41,415 bases of DNA from a virus: the IMG/VR virus record IMGVR_UViG_3300042362_000346, positions 1-41,415 of that record; one strand, given 5' to 3'. The position numbers were made by a program, and so were the translations under genes. Below, piece after piece: positions 1 through 7,905 of the stretch (within the stretch, counting starts at the first letter, position 1; each line of letters opens with the position of its first letter). Below the pieces are notes generated by a model that was not told the origin of the DNA, did not search any database, and saw only the letters and a program-made list of their open reading frames with translations.

Positions 1-74
1 GGGGGGGGAGGGGGGTCGGTTCGCTGGCTCCGCAAATTTCACCCCACTCGTCCAGCCCCCGAAAAATTTTATGA
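1..74 (+). CDS. 3' end of small junction-spanning protein (partial copy)
   Basis: This is the C-terminal part of the 51-residue reading frame that is seen whole at 41207-41362. Its TGA at 72-74 overlaps the ATG at 71, the same ATGA arrangement used throughout this genome, which supports it being translated. It is cut only because the contig was opened here. No function recognised. Confidence 0.45.
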   Translation, partial: GGRGVGSLAPQISPHSSSPRKIL

Positions 75-127
75 AAAAAGCCCAACCTAACAAGCAAGAA
101 ACGAAGCAAGAGCAACCCCCTACCCCG
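1..127. repeat. Terminal direct repeat, left copy
   Basis: Identical base for base to 41289-41415, including the opening run of eight G, A, six G. The offset is 41288, which is then the unique circular length. A length of exactly 127 equals a common maximum assembler k-mer, so this is most likely contig circularity rather than a biological terminal repeat. The G-rich start may explain where the assembly opened. Confidence 0.95.
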
Positions 128-349
128 CCCGAGTGGCCGAGGATGGGAAAGACCGCGCCAGGGAGACAGCCGCAGAATCCGAGGATTTTGCGGGTCGTCC
201 TCGAGGAGGAGGTCGTCAATGTGCAGGTCCGATCGAATACCTTCTACCGGGCAAACGAGCCGGTCTTGGTCGGAGTGGACGCCGGCGGAGCATTGGTGGC
301 GGTGAAGCCGAAGACGAACCCGCTGTTGCACGGGGGGTATGAGGGATGA
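71..349 (+). CDS. Hypothetical protein, packaging-region small gene
   Basis: A 92-residue protein of unrecognised family. The first 40 residues are rich in Lys, Gln and Pro and probably disordered; residues 38-80 look like a small beta-rich domain (hydrophobic stretches around RVVLEEEVVNVQV and EPVLVGVDAGGALVAV). It lies between the small terminase gene and the large terminase gene on the circular map and overlaps both neighbours by ATGA. The start is preceded by an AT-rich GAAAAATTTT leader with no Shine-Dalgarno motif, so it probably depends on coupling to the gene before it. Function unknown. Confidence 0.6.
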   Translation: MKKAQPNKQETKQEQPPTPPEWPRMGKTAPGRQPQNPRILRVVLEEEVVNVQVRSNTFYRANEPVLVGVDAGGALVAVKPKTNPLLHGGYEG

Positions 350-564
350 CGCCGAACGAATTTCTCTCCATGATCGCGCAGTTACGGCGCGAGCGCGACA
401 AGGCGAGGCACGAAATCGAGGGATTGAAAAACAAGTGGAATGCCGCCGTAGAGATGGCCGCAAGGGCAGAGAATGAGCGCGACGAGGCGCGGGGCCAAGT
501 GGACGAACTCACTGCCGTCATCAAAGGGCTCCGCGCCATCATGCGCCAGGAGGCCGCTAAATGA
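346..564 (+). CDS. Small coiled-coil protein
   Basis: A 72-residue, highly charged, almost entirely helical protein. Residues 10-65 form a heptad-like Arg/Glu-rich coiled coil (MIAQLRRERDKARHEIEGLK and onward) with no Cys. The ATG overlaps the stop of the preceding gene (ATGA) and its own stop overlaps the next start. Its place just before the large terminase suggests an accessory packaging or structural role, but this is only context. Confidence 0.6.
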   Translation: MTPNEFLSMIAQLRRERDKARHEIEGLKNKWNAAVEMAARAENERDEARGQVDELTAVIKGLRAIMRQEAAK

Positions 565-812
565 CCTGCCCCACCTGCCAAGCCCCTACCCGCGTCGTCT
601 CCTGCCGGTTGGTCGGCGAGGAGTTTTTCCGCCGACGCCGGTGCGAGAACGGCCATCGCTTCAATACCTCTGAGGATTTTCGCCCCGGCCCCTTCCCCTG
701 GGCGAAGAAACCCGCCCCCAAACCCACCAAACGCCCCAAACGCACCCCCAAGGCCAAGCCTAAGCCCTCCGATTGGCTCACCCGCATAACCGACAAGCTC
801 GCCGCCCTATGA
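561..812 (+). CDS. NrdR-like zinc-ribbon protein without ATP-cone
   Basis: An 83-residue protein. Residues 1-37 match the zinc-ribbon of the ribonucleotide reductase repressor NrdR by eye: CPTC at 3-6, a RRRRC block, and CENGHRFNTSE, comparable to the NrdR pattern C-P-x-C ... R-R-R-x-C-x-x-C/G-x-R-F-x-T. The second metal pair is C-x-x-G-H, so His may replace a Cys. The ATP-cone that makes up the rest of NrdR is absent; instead residues 45-72 are Pro/Lys-rich and basic, followed by a short C-terminal helix. A good CAGGAGG ribosome site precedes the ATG. A DNA-binding role is likely; regulation of nucleotide metabolism is not shown. Confidence 0.6.
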   Translation: MTCPTCQAPTRVVSCRLVGEEFFRRRRCENGHRFNTSEDFRPGPFPWAKKPAPKPTKRPKRTPKAKPKPSDWLTRITDKLAAL

Positions 813-2419
813 CATTCACCCAAACGCCCCACCCGCTACTGCCCTTTATCCCGCCGGAGCACTTTGTTGCCGACTTCGAGGCGGCGAAGGCCCTGCTTGC
901 CGAGCGCGAGCGCCGCATTGGATTGGAAAAAGAGGATCCGATCCGCTACGGCTACGAGCCCGAGCACTGGCAGAAGGCCGAAAAGATCGCCAAACGCTAC
1001 CGCGACCTCTTGGTGCTCGGCGGCAACCGCTCCGGCAAGTCCACATGGGCGGGAAAAATGGTCGTCCGCACCCTGCTGGAGAAGCCCGCGAGCCGCGTGT
1101 GGTGCTTCCAGACCACAAACGACAACAGCATCAGCATGCAGCAGCCGATTGTGTGGAATTTCATGCCCGCCGAGCTGCGAACGGCCAAGCGCAGCAAGAT
1201 CACCAACATTTCCTACACGCAGAAGAACGGATTTTCCGAAAATACCGCCGTCCTTCCGAACAAATCACAGGTCTGGTTCCGCAATTACGCCCAGGACATC
1301 ACGACAATCGAAGGCGGCGAGATCGATCTCGCCTGGTGCGACGAATTAGTCCCCCTCGACTGGCTCGAAACCATCCGATTCCGCTTGTTGGACCGAAATG
1401 GCATCCTCCTCGTCACCTTTACCCCAATCGAAGGCTACTCGCCCACGGTAAAAAACTACCTCCAAGGCGCCAAGACGCTCGAGGAGTGCGATGCCGAGCT
1501 TTTGCCGAGAAAAAGCGGCAAGGGATTTGAAAAAGTCCCCGTCGTGCAGGAATGCACCACCCGCCACGCCGGCATCATCTATTTCCAGACAAAAAACAAC
1601 CCGTGGGCAGGCTACGGCCGCATGAAGACCGAGCTCGCCAAGCAACCGCGAGAAAAAATCCTCTGCCGCGCCTACGGCGTCCCCGTCAAGGCCGCCGCGA
1701 CGCGCTTTCCCCGCTTCCGCGAGTCGGTGCATGTCGTCAAGGCCGACCAGATTCCCCAGGAAGGCACGAACTACCTCTTCTGCGACCCCGCAGGCGGGAA
1801 AAACTGGTTTATGGTGTGGGTCCGCATCGACGCCGCCGAGCGGGCGTGGGTCTACCGCGAGTGGCCGCAGACCGATACCTACATCGAAGGCGTCGGCTAC
1901 GCCGGACCGTGGGCGATCAGCAGCGGCAAGAAAGCCGACGGCGAAGCCGGTGAAGGGCAGAAATCCTTCGGCTTCGGCCTGCTCGCCTACAAGGCCGAAA
2001 TCGAGCGCATGGAAGCCCTCGACGGCGTCAAGATTTTTGAGCGCTGGATAGACTCGAGGTATGCCAACACGACCGTCGCCGGCACCCGCGAGCAATCCAC
2101 CACTCTCCTCGAGGAGCTCGAAGATGTCGGCATGTCCTTCCGATCCTGCCCTGGCGAGAACATCGAGGAAGGCGTCGGCCTCATCAACAACGCACTCTAC
2201 TATGACGAAGAAGCACCCATCGACCACACCAACGCGCCTCGGCTCTATATCGCCGAGTGCTGCACCAACACCATCTGGGCCCTCAAGGAATGGACCGGAT
2301 CCGACGGCCAGAAAGGCGCCAGCAAAGACCCCATCGACTGCCTCCGCTACCTCCTCACTTCTGGAGTCGGCAATGTGGAAGGAGGTCGGCTCCATGTTAC
2401 CGGAGGAGGTGCCTATTAA
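809..2419 (+). CDS. terL: Terminase large subunit
   Basis: The motor ATPase and nuclease that drives DNA into the procapsid. Counting from the ATG at 809 (536 residues), the Walker A loop is GGNRSGKST at 71-79, the Walker B with catalytic acid is IDLAWCDE at 172-179, and a C-terminal RNase H-like nuclease domain begins near YLFCDPAGG (Asp326), with a later acidic DSRYANT segment. This length and order are usual for TerL. The start at 809 is chosen because it forms ATGA with the stop of the upstream gene; an in-frame ATG at 773 lies inside that gene. The candidate small subunit lies 1.6 kb upstream across the junction. Confidence 0.93.
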   Translation: MTFTQTPHPLLPFIPPEHFVADFEAAKALLAERERRIGLEKEDPIRYGYEPEHWQKAEKIAKRYRDLLVLGGNRSGKSTWAGKMVVRTLLEKPASRVWCFQTTNDNSISMQQPIVWNFMPAELRTAKRSKITNISYTQKNGFSENTAVLPNKSQVWFRNYAQDITTIEGGEIDLAWCDELVPLDWLETIRFRLLDRNGILLVTFTPIEGYSPTVKNYLQGAKTLEECDAELLPRKSGKGFEKVPVVQECTTRHAGIIYFQTKNNPWAGYGRMKTELAKQPREKILCRAYGVPVKAAATRFPRFRESVHVVKADQIPQEGTNYLFCDPAGGKNWFMVWVRIDAAERAWVYREWPQTDTYIEGVGYAGPWAISSGKKADGEAGEGQKSFGFGLLAYKAEIERMEALDGVKIFERWIDSRYANTTVAGTREQSTTLLEELEDVGMSFRSCPGENIEEGVGLINNALYYDEEAPIDHTNAPRLYIAECCTNTIWALKEWTGSDGQKGASKDPIDCLRYLLTSGVGNVEGGRLHVTGGGAY

Positions 2420-2585
2420 ACGCCGCACGCTCCGCAAGCGCGATGTCATGGACCTCCTCGGCATAAGTGATCAAACCTACAGAACCTACATCGAGGTCGG
2501 CCTCCTGCGACCGATTGCCGCACCCAAGCAGAAACGCCACAGCTTTTCACTCCCTGACATCATCAAAAAATTCCAACTTGCATGA
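2394..2585 (+). CDS. MerR/excisionase-type helix-turn-helix protein
   Basis: A 63-residue DNA-binding protein candidate: RRTLRKRDVMDLLGISDQTY is a typical winged-helix first motif, followed by a wing-like GLLRPIAAPKQKRHSFSLPD and a last helix. The start at 2394 has AGGAGG 8-10 bases upstream and lies inside the end of terL (26-nt overlap). An ATG at 2373 is in frame but lacks that spacing. Similar short HTH proteins occur next to terminases and may act in packaging-site recognition or in transcription; neither is demonstrated here. Confidence 0.6.
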   Translation: MLPEEVPIKRRTLRKRDVMDLLGISDQTYRTYIEVGLLRPIAAPKQKRHSFSLPDIIKKFQLA

Positions 2586-2767
2586 CCTCCCTCGCCCCCA
2601 TGCCGAAGCGTCTCCCCGCCCGATGCCCATCAGGCAAGGTCCGCTATCTCACCGCCCAGGATGCCGAGCGAGTCGCCATCCGCCTCTTCCACGAAAAATC
2701 CGAAATCCACACCGTCTACCAGTGCCCCCATTGCGGCAACTGGCACCGAACAAACGCCCAAAAATGA
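2582..2767 (+). CDS. Small zinc-finger-like protein
   Basis: A 61-residue basic protein whose C-terminal part carries CPHCGNWH, a C-x-x-C-x-x-x-H metal site, and a Cys at 15 (ARCPSGKVRY) that might complete it. The ATG overlaps the preceding stop and the TGA overlaps the following ATG, so it is part of a tightly coupled run after terL. Small proteins ending in a C-P-x-C-G-x-W-H motif recur in phages; the role is unknown. Confidence 0.55.
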   Translation: MTSLAPMPKRLPARCPSGKVRYLTAQDAERVAIRLFHEKSEIHTVYQCPHCGNWHRTNAQK

Positions 2768-3045
2768 TCACCCTAAAAAAAACCACCCGCTACATCCTCC
2801 CAGACCGCCTCGACGACGACGACATGACGACCGCGCTCTGCATGCCCGGCAGCAAACCGCTCGTCGTGCAAGCCGTCCTGCAAGTCCTTCGCGACCACAT
2901 CGACGACGCCGTCGAGTTGGTCGGCAGCATCAAGACCGCCACCGAGCACGGCCAGCTCGCCCACTGCGCCGGAGCCCTTGACGCCCTCCGCGGCTTTGAG
3001 TCTGACCTCCTCCAGCGCATCGACGAAGCGAGCAAGAAGATGTAG
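2764..3045 (+). CDS. Hypothetical helical protein
   Basis: A 93-residue acidic protein, start chosen from the ATGA overlap with the previous gene. It opens with a strand-like ITLKKTTRYILPD, then an Asp-rich turn, then long helices containing Ala, Leu, His and Cys (HIDDAVELVGSIKTATEH). No family recognised. It is the last gene of the packaging run: a 283-nt gap with a terminator follows. Confidence 0.55.
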   Translation: MITLKKTTRYILPDRLDDDDMTTALCMPGSKPLVVQAVLQVLRDHIDDAVELVGSIKTATEHGQLAHCAGALDALRGFESDLLQRIDEASKKM

Positions 3046-3052
3046 AAAACTT

Positions 3053-3139
3053 TCCGGCGGTCATTGAGGGCATGCCGTCTCGCCGTTCCCAAGGGGTAAG
3101 CGAGGCGACCGTGAGCGACCTGAGCCGTCGGACCTTTTT
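3053..3139 (+). other. Structured intergenic RNA candidate
   Basis: An outer helix can be drawn between TCCGGCGGTCA (3053-3063) and TGAGCCGTCGGA (3121-3132) with one bulge and one G-U pair, followed by TTTTT at 3135-3139. Inside are further short complementary pieces (CGCC/GGCG and TTCCC/GGGG around 3081-3106). It may be a first terminator, a structured leader or just the folded 3' end of the upstream transcript. It is not a tRNA: no T-arm or anticodon arm is seen. Confidence 0.3.
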
Positions 3140-3144
3140 CAACC

Positions 3145-3184
3145 AAGCGAACCGTTAAGCATTCCTTAGCGGTTCGCTTTTTTT
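3145..3184 (+). terminator. Rho-independent terminator after the packaging genes
   Basis: A 15-bp stem, AAGCGAACCGTTAAG (3145-3159) with CTTAGCGGTTCGCTT (3165-3179), has one G-U wobble and a CATTC loop, and runs into seven T (3178-3184). It separates the packaging genes from the scaffold/capsid genes. Confidence 0.9.
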
Positions 3185-3186
3185 CT

Positions 3187-3242
3187 GCTGATATCTGTTG
3201 ATCGGCGTTGATTCATGTTGATCTGGGTGCGGCTCTATAGAT
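3187..3242 (+). promoter_or_regulatory. Phased G[TC]TGAT repeats with a -10-like box
   Basis: The hexamer GCTGAT (3187) and three GTTGAT copies (3197, 3207, 3217) are spaced exactly 10 bp apart, one helical turn. A TATAGAT box lies at 3236-3242, with no good -35 at 17 bp. The arrangement fits an activator binding one face of the helix at a late promoter that reads the scaffold and capsid genes. A 10-bp palindrome CAGAATTCTG follows at 3246-3255. The rest of the gap to 3328 shows nothing else. Promoter function is inferred. Confidence 0.4.
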
Positions 3243-3328
3243 TTCCAGAATTCTGTCGTCATTCTGAATTTCAACGAGCCCCTGTGCCGCTCGCCCCAGA
3301 AGGCACTGACCCACTTGGTTGGATTACC

Positions 3329-4351
3329 ATGACGACAGACACACAAGACACCCCACTATCGCTCACCGACATTGCAGCCGAAATCGGCTTCGATCTCGAG
3401 GAGATAACCCCGCAGGAACAACCCGCCGCCGAGGAGACCGAAGCCGCGCCAGAAGCGCAGCCAGAGGCCACCGAGACGGAGGACACCTCAGCGGAAACTG
3501 ATCTTTCACCAGATACCGACGAAAAGTCTGAAGACGACAGCGACGCCGAGTCCGAAGAGGACAAAGACGACGCCGAGCCGGAAGAGGAAAAGAACCCCGT
3601 CCCCGAGAAGCTCCTCAAGCGCATCGACAAAATCACGGCCAAGCGCCGCGAGGCTGAAGAACGCGCCGAGACGCTCGAGAGCGAGGTCAGCGAGCTGCGA
3701 GCCAAACTCGACGCCACCGTTCCCATCCAAGTTACACCCACCGCGAGCGACCCGCTCGCCGATGTGGAAACGCCCGAGCAACTCGAAGACCGGGTTGCCA
3801 CCGCGAAGAAAATCCGCGCTTGGGCGATTAAAAATTTGGAAGGCGGCACCGTCCAGAATGCCGCCGGCGAGGATGTCTACTACGAGCCATCCCAGGTTCG
3901 TGAATACCTCGCCACCGCCGACGAGCTACTCACCGAGCACGCCCCCAAGCGCAAGGAATGGATCTCGCAGCGCAGTGCCGTCATGCAAGAAGCCAAGGCC
4001 GTCTACCCGGCCCTCTTCAAAGCAGGCACCCCCGAGCACGAAAGCCTCGTAGCCACGCTCAAAGCGCACCCCTACCTCAAAGGTCTCCCTCAACTCGAGA
4101 TGATCGTAGGCGACGCCATCGAGGGCCAGAAGCTCCGCTTCGCCCGTGCCGAGGCCGCCCAGAAAAAAGCCGCATCGTCCAAGACCGAGTCGAAATCCCC
4201 CGTGAAAGCCAGCAACCCGCCGAGTCCCGCAAAAGGTGCCCGAGTGCCCGCCCAAACCATAGCGACCCGCGAAGGAGCAAAAAACCTGTTCTCTCGAGGA
4301 TCCTCGCTCAAGACCGACGACATCGCAGCGTTCCTCGAAGGAGCGCTCTAA
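3329..4351 (+). CDS. Scaffolding-like protein
   Basis: Placed directly before the major capsid gene, where head scaffolds usually sit. From the ATG at 3329 it has 340 residues. Residues 20-95 are extremely acidic and low in complexity (Glu, Asp, Ala, Ser), 95-145 form a coiled coil with many Lys/Arg/Glu heptads, the middle is helical, and residues 285-315 are a basic, Pro/Ser-rich linker. This layout is typical for scaffolds. An in-frame ATG exists at 3215, but its first 38 residues have a different, hydrophobic/aromatic composition and overlap the phased repeats, so 3329 is preferred. The assignment rests on position and composition rather than on a recognised domain. Confidence 0.65.
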   Translation: MTTDTQDTPLSLTDIAAEIGFDLEEITPQEQPAAEETEAAPEAQPEATETEDTSAETDLSPDTDEKSEDDSDAESEEDKDDAEPEEEKNPVPEKLLKRIDKITAKRREAEERAETLESEVSELRAKLDATVPIQVTPTASDPLADVETPEQLEDRVATAKKIRAWAIKNLEGGTVQNAAGEDVYYEPSQVREYLATADELLTEHAPKRKEWISQRSAVMQEAKAVYPALFKAGTPEHESLVATLKAHPYLKGLPQLEMIVGDAIEGQKLRFARAEAAQKKAASSKTESKSPVKASNPPSPAKGARVPAQTIATREGAKNLFSRGSSLKTDDIAAFLEGAL

Positions 4352-4385
4352 CCCCCCAAATCCAAACCAACCCCCCCCTTAACAT

Positions 4386-5402
4386 ATGCCCGCAACACTC
4401 ATCACCTCCCAAACTGGCATCCGCCAGGACCTCTCCGACCTCATCGCAGTCGTGGACGCCAAATCATGCCCCGTCGTCTCCATGGCGAAGAAGGGCGCAG
4501 AACCCATCAACCCCCTCACCCAGTGGCAAGCTGACGCCTTCGGCACTCCCTCGCTGACCGGCGTCCTCTCCAACTCGGATGTCACCGATTCCGACTACGA
4601 AGACCAAGCCGCGAATCGCGTGCTGTTAAGCGCTCGTATTCAGAAGTTTCGGCGCGTCCCGTCAGTGGACGATCTCGCGAATACCGTTTCTGAAGTAGCA
4701 GGTATCGGCAAAAAGAAAGAAATGGCCCGCGCCGTCAGCAAATCCCTCGAGATGCTCAAGCGCGACATGGAAGCCACCTTCTGCTCGGACCAAAACTCCC
4801 GCGAGCAGAGCGGTGCGAATAGTTACCTCACCCGTGGCCTCGGTCGTTGGATCCAGAGCACTGCGCAAGGTGACCTCCCCGTCAACGCCAACTACCTGAC
4901 CCCTGCTGGCTCGATCAACGCGACTGCGACCGCATCGCTCACCGAAAACAACATCCAGGACATGCTCCAGAGCATCTACTCCCAGACCGGCAAGGTTTCG
5001 ACCTACAGCCTCGTCTGCGGACCGACGCTCAAGCGCCAGTTCACATCCTTCACCCGCACTCAGTTCGCTTCGACGAATGTCGCCAGCGCGATCCGCGTGT
5101 TGAACCAGAAGGACGAGAACAAAATCGTCTCGACGGTGGATATCTTCGAGGGCGACTTCGGCACTCTCGAGCTCATCCCATCGCTCTTCCTGGCCGCTGA
5201 CGCGACCACAAACGCAGCCGCTGTGCAAAACGGCCGTGGCTATGTCCTCGATATGGACATGGTCGAGCTCCGCTACAACCGCAAGCCCCGCTTCCAAGAA
5301 CTGGAAGACCGTGGCGGTGGACCACGCGGCATCGTGGACGCGATCTGCGCCCTCTGCGTCAAGAGCCCTCTGGCTCTCGGCAAGTTCGCACCGACAGCCT
5401 AA
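4386..5402 (+). CDS. Major capsid protein, SU10-like (DUF5309-type)
   Basis: A 338-residue protein with the order of features of the phage SU10-type major capsid family (HK97 fold): an N-terminal segment ending in a conserved V-x-D-x-D-Y-E stretch (SDVTDSDYEDQAANR), a long helix with VSKSLEMLKRDMEATF, the NIQDMLQSIYSQTGKVS block, a VCGPTLKRQF loop, and a C-terminal strand-rich part ending in RGIVDAICALCVKSPLALGK. It follows the scaffold and is closed by a strong stem-loop, as expected for a highly expressed gene. The leader is AT-rich (TTAACAT) without a Shine-Dalgarno site. Confidence 0.85.
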   Translation: MPATLITSQTGIRQDLSDLIAVVDAKSCPVVSMAKKGAEPINPLTQWQADAFGTPSLTGVLSNSDVTDSDYEDQAANRVLLSARIQKFRRVPSVDDLANTVSEVAGIGKKKEMARAVSKSLEMLKRDMEATFCSDQNSREQSGANSYLTRGLGRWIQSTAQGDLPVNANYLTPAGSINATATASLTENNIQDMLQSIYSQTGKVSTYSLVCGPTLKRQFTSFTRTQFASTNVASAIRVLNQKDENKIVSTVDIFEGDFGTLELIPSLFLAADATTNAAAVQNGRGYVLDMDMVELRYNRKPRFQELEDRGGGPRGIVDAICALCVKSPLALGKFAPTA

Positions 5403-5412
5403 TCCAGCCTCC

Positions 5413-5490
5413 CCCGCATAGGCCCTACGGAGGGGCGCTCACCACCCTCCAGATAAACCCTGAGCGCCCCTCCCAATGCGGGACAATTTT
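5413..5490 (+). terminator. Long stem-loop after the capsid gene
   Basis: An outer helix CCCGCAT (5413-5419)/ATGCGGG (5476-5482) encloses a perfect 13-bp inner helix GGAGGGGCGCTCA (5429-5441)/TGAGCGCCCCTCC (5461-5473). ACAATTTT follows. This may be a partial terminator, or a 3' stabiliser of the capsid mRNA, since the next gene starts at 5495. Confidence 0.75.
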
Positions 5491-5494
5491 CTAA

Positions 5495-5827
5495 ATGTCC
5501 GACCTCGCAGTAGAACTCGAAGCCGATCTTGGTGACCTCGCCCCGCTGGTCACTGAGGAACTCCGCACCGGCTGGCACGCCAGCATGGTCAATGCCGAGA
5601 TGCGCCAGCAGCGCATCAAAGCCGCCAGCGACCGCATCGCCGCAGCACGCAGCACGGTGGAAGGAATCGGCCAGCACACCATGTCCGTCGATTTCGACAG
5701 CTACATCTACTGGAACAACCTCTACCCCGGTTGCTGGAAGGACAAAGGATTCCGCGAGGAATTCAAAAAAGCCAACCCCCACACCGTCGTCACCACCACC
5801 GCCAAGCCGACCATCGTCGTCCAATGA
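5495..5827 (+). CDS. Hypothetical virion-region protein
   Basis: A 110-residue protein between capsid and portal. Residues 1-60 are helical and Ala/Glu-rich; residues 62-90 contain many aromatics (DFDSYIYWNNLYPGCWKDKGF); the C-terminus is a Thr/Lys/Val-rich tail. Its TGA overlaps the portal start. Position suggests a head-completion or capsid-decoration role, but no family is recognised. Confidence 0.6.
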   Translation: MSDLAVELEADLGDLAPLVTEELRTGWHASMVNAEMRQQRIKAASDRIAAARSTVEGIGQHTMSVDFDSYIYWNNLYPGCWKDKGFREEFKKANPHTVVTTTAKPTIVVQ

Positions 5828-7905
5828 AATCCTCCGCCATTTCAGAAATCATCGGCCTCGTCGAGGAAGCGGAGACCGACGCGGCAAACTACTGGTCGCG
5901 CAAAAATCTCAACTACAACCAGAGGTTTTGTCTCTGGCCAGGGCAAGACGACACAGGCCGCAAAATCTCGTCGAACCTCGGCAAGCAAGCCTTCCCCTGG
6001 GATGGCGCCTCCGACTCCCGAATCCGCCTTTCCGACATGCTCATCAATGAGCGTGTGCGCTTGATGAAGAATTCCTTCACCCGCGCCCGTCTCGCTGTGA
6101 TGCCCACCGAGACGACCGACATCATGGCCGGTCGCAAAGTCGAGACCGTCATCCAGTGGCTTCTCAACTCCCACTGCGCCGCCATGACGAAGCGCGAGGT
6201 CGAACTCGCCGCAAACATCCGCGAGACCTACGGCCTTGCTGTGATGGGCGTCTTCTGGCGCCGCACTACTCGCAACGAAAAACTCACCTTCACGCTCGAG
6301 TCTCTCCAGATGCAATACATGGAGACCGGCGACCCCCAGCTTGCCCTCATCATCGAGGCCATCCTCGACCCCACGCAGGAAGAAGCCGTCGCCCGCGAGA
6401 TGGATCTCCTGCTCCCAGGCCAAGGCACCGCTGCCAATGTCCGCAAGCTCCGCGAGACCGGAGCGTTTGAATACGACTCGCCCTACATTTTTGAGAACCT
6501 CCCCGATTGGCAAGCCTACGAGCCATGGGAGGACATCATTTTCCCTCCATCCACCTACGACCTCCAGCGGGCTCCTTTTATCGCCTGCCGCGAACTCCTC
6601 CGCGAGGACGAGCTCCGCGAGCGCGAAGTCACCGAGGACTACGACCCCCGCTGGATCGATGAGGCCGTAAAGCACAAAGGCATCTCCCGCCGCACCGGCC
6701 GGAACATGTATCGCATCACCGATACATTCCTGCTCTCCGACGACCGCGACATGATCGAGGTCTGGCGCGTTTATCAGAAGAAGTGGAACGAAAAAATCGG
6801 CGCCATGGAGGTCATCTGCACCCACATTCAGCCCAGCGTCGTGGACCGCGTCGCCAAGTCCGAGGCCATGGGTTACGAGCACGGTCAGTATCCCTTCATC
6901 GAGCTACCACTCGAGCGCACCAGCCGCCCGCTCATCGAGGCCCGAGGCGTGCCCGAGCTCGTCGCCAGCCAGCAAAGCGAGATCAAGGTGCAACGCGACT
7001 ATCGCAGCGACCGCGCCTCGCTCACCATTCTCCCCCCGCTCAAAGTTCCTGCCAATCGCGGCAAAATGGAAATCGTCCTCGGCCCCGCCAAGCAGCTCCC
7101 AGAGCGTCGCCCCGGCGAATTCCAATGGATGGCCCCGCCGGTGAATGACATGGGCACCATCGAAATCGAAGCCGCCACCCGGCGCGATGTGGACGAGTAT
7201 TTCGGCATTCCCCGCGCCGACATGGCCCCGCAGCGTGCTCTCCTCGCCCAACAGGATCTGGTCGATACCTGGCTCGCCGACATGGCCCTCATCCTCGGCC
7301 AGACCTTCCAGCTCTGTCAGCAATACCTTGACGACATCCAGTTCGTGCGAGTCGCCGGCGGCCTGCCCACCCCCTTCCGCGCCAGCCGCCAGGATATCCA
7401 GGGCAAATACGACCTCCGCCTCGACTTCGACGCCCGCACGCTCGACTCCGAAGCGCTCAAGATCAAGCTGCAAGGGCTCACCCAGCTCATCCCCCTCGAC
7501 ACGCAAGGAGTCATCGACCGCGCTGGGCTCGTCAAATTCCTATTCGGTTCCATCGACCCAAATCTCTCCGAGCTCCTCATCCGCGACGCCGAGGCCGCCA
7601 GCCAGCAAGAGATCGACGACGAGCAAGTCCAGTTCACAAAAATCGCCGCCGGCACCGAGCCTCCTCTCAAAGGCGAGGGCCAAAACTTCCAGCTCCGCCT
7701 GCAAACCCTCCAAAACATCATCCAAAGCAACCCAGCCATCCAGCAGCGCCTGCAACAAGACCAAATCTTCGCCGCCATGTTGAACGCCCGCATGGAATCC
7801 TTCGCCTTCCAAGTCCAACAACAGCAAAACGCCCAAATCGGCCGCGTCGGCGCCCAACCGGGCCTCCAAAAAGTCGCCGAAGAAATGCAAGGAGGCGCGC
7901 AATGA
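5824..7905 (+). CDS. Portal protein
   Basis: The dodecameric DNA gate of the head. The start at 5824 forms ATGA with the upstream gene and gives 693 residues, in the range of large podovirus portals. Early motifs include FPWDGASDSRIRLSDMLINE and a helical stem-like region; the middle has aromatic/charged segments (DSPYIFENLPDWQAYEPWED) and a metal-free clip-like region; the last 120 residues are Gln-rich helices (QQQQNAQIGR), like a barrel. The N-terminal block resembles portals of T7-like/SU10-like phages from memory. The adjacent SU10-like capsid and connector genes agree with this. The next gene has a strong AAGGAGG site inside the end of this one. Confidence 0.82.
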   Translation: MKSSAISEIIGLVEEAETDAANYWSRKNLNYNQRFCLWPGQDDTGRKISSNLGKQAFPWDGASDSRIRLSDMLINERVRLMKNSFTRARLAVMPTETTDIMAGRKVETVIQWLLNSHCAAMTKREVELAANIRETYGLAVMGVFWRRTTRNEKLTFTLESLQMQYMETGDPQLALIIEAILDPTQEEAVAREMDLLLPGQGTAANVRKLRETGAFEYDSPYIFENLPDWQAYEPWEDIIFPPSTYDLQRAPFIACRELLREDELREREVTEDYDPRWIDEAVKHKGISRRTGRNMYRITDTFLLSDDRDMIEVWRVYQKKWNEKIGAMEVICTHIQPSVVDRVAKSEAMGYEHGQYPFIELPLERTSRPLIEARGVPELVASQQSEIKVQRDYRSDRASLTILPPLKVPANRGKMEIVLGPAKQLPERRPGEFQWMAPPVNDMGTIEIEAATRRDVDEYFGIPRADMAPQRALLAQQDLVDTWLADMALILGQTFQLCQQYLDDIQFVRVAGGLPTPFRASRQDIQGKYDLRLDFDARTLDSEALKIKLQGLTQLIPLDTQGVIDRAGLVKFLFGSIDPNLSELLIRDAEAASQQEIDDEQVQFTKIAAGTEPPLKGEGQNFQLRLQTLQNIIQSNPAIQQRLQQDQIFAAMLNARMESFAFQVQQQQNAQIGRVGAQPGLQKVAEEMQGGAQ

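Noticed and set aside
3215-3328. N-terminal extension of the scaffolding-like protein from the ATG at 3215
   Set aside because: The 38 extra residues are hydrophobic and aromatic, unlike the acidic rest, and the DNA overlaps the phased repeats and the -10-like box.
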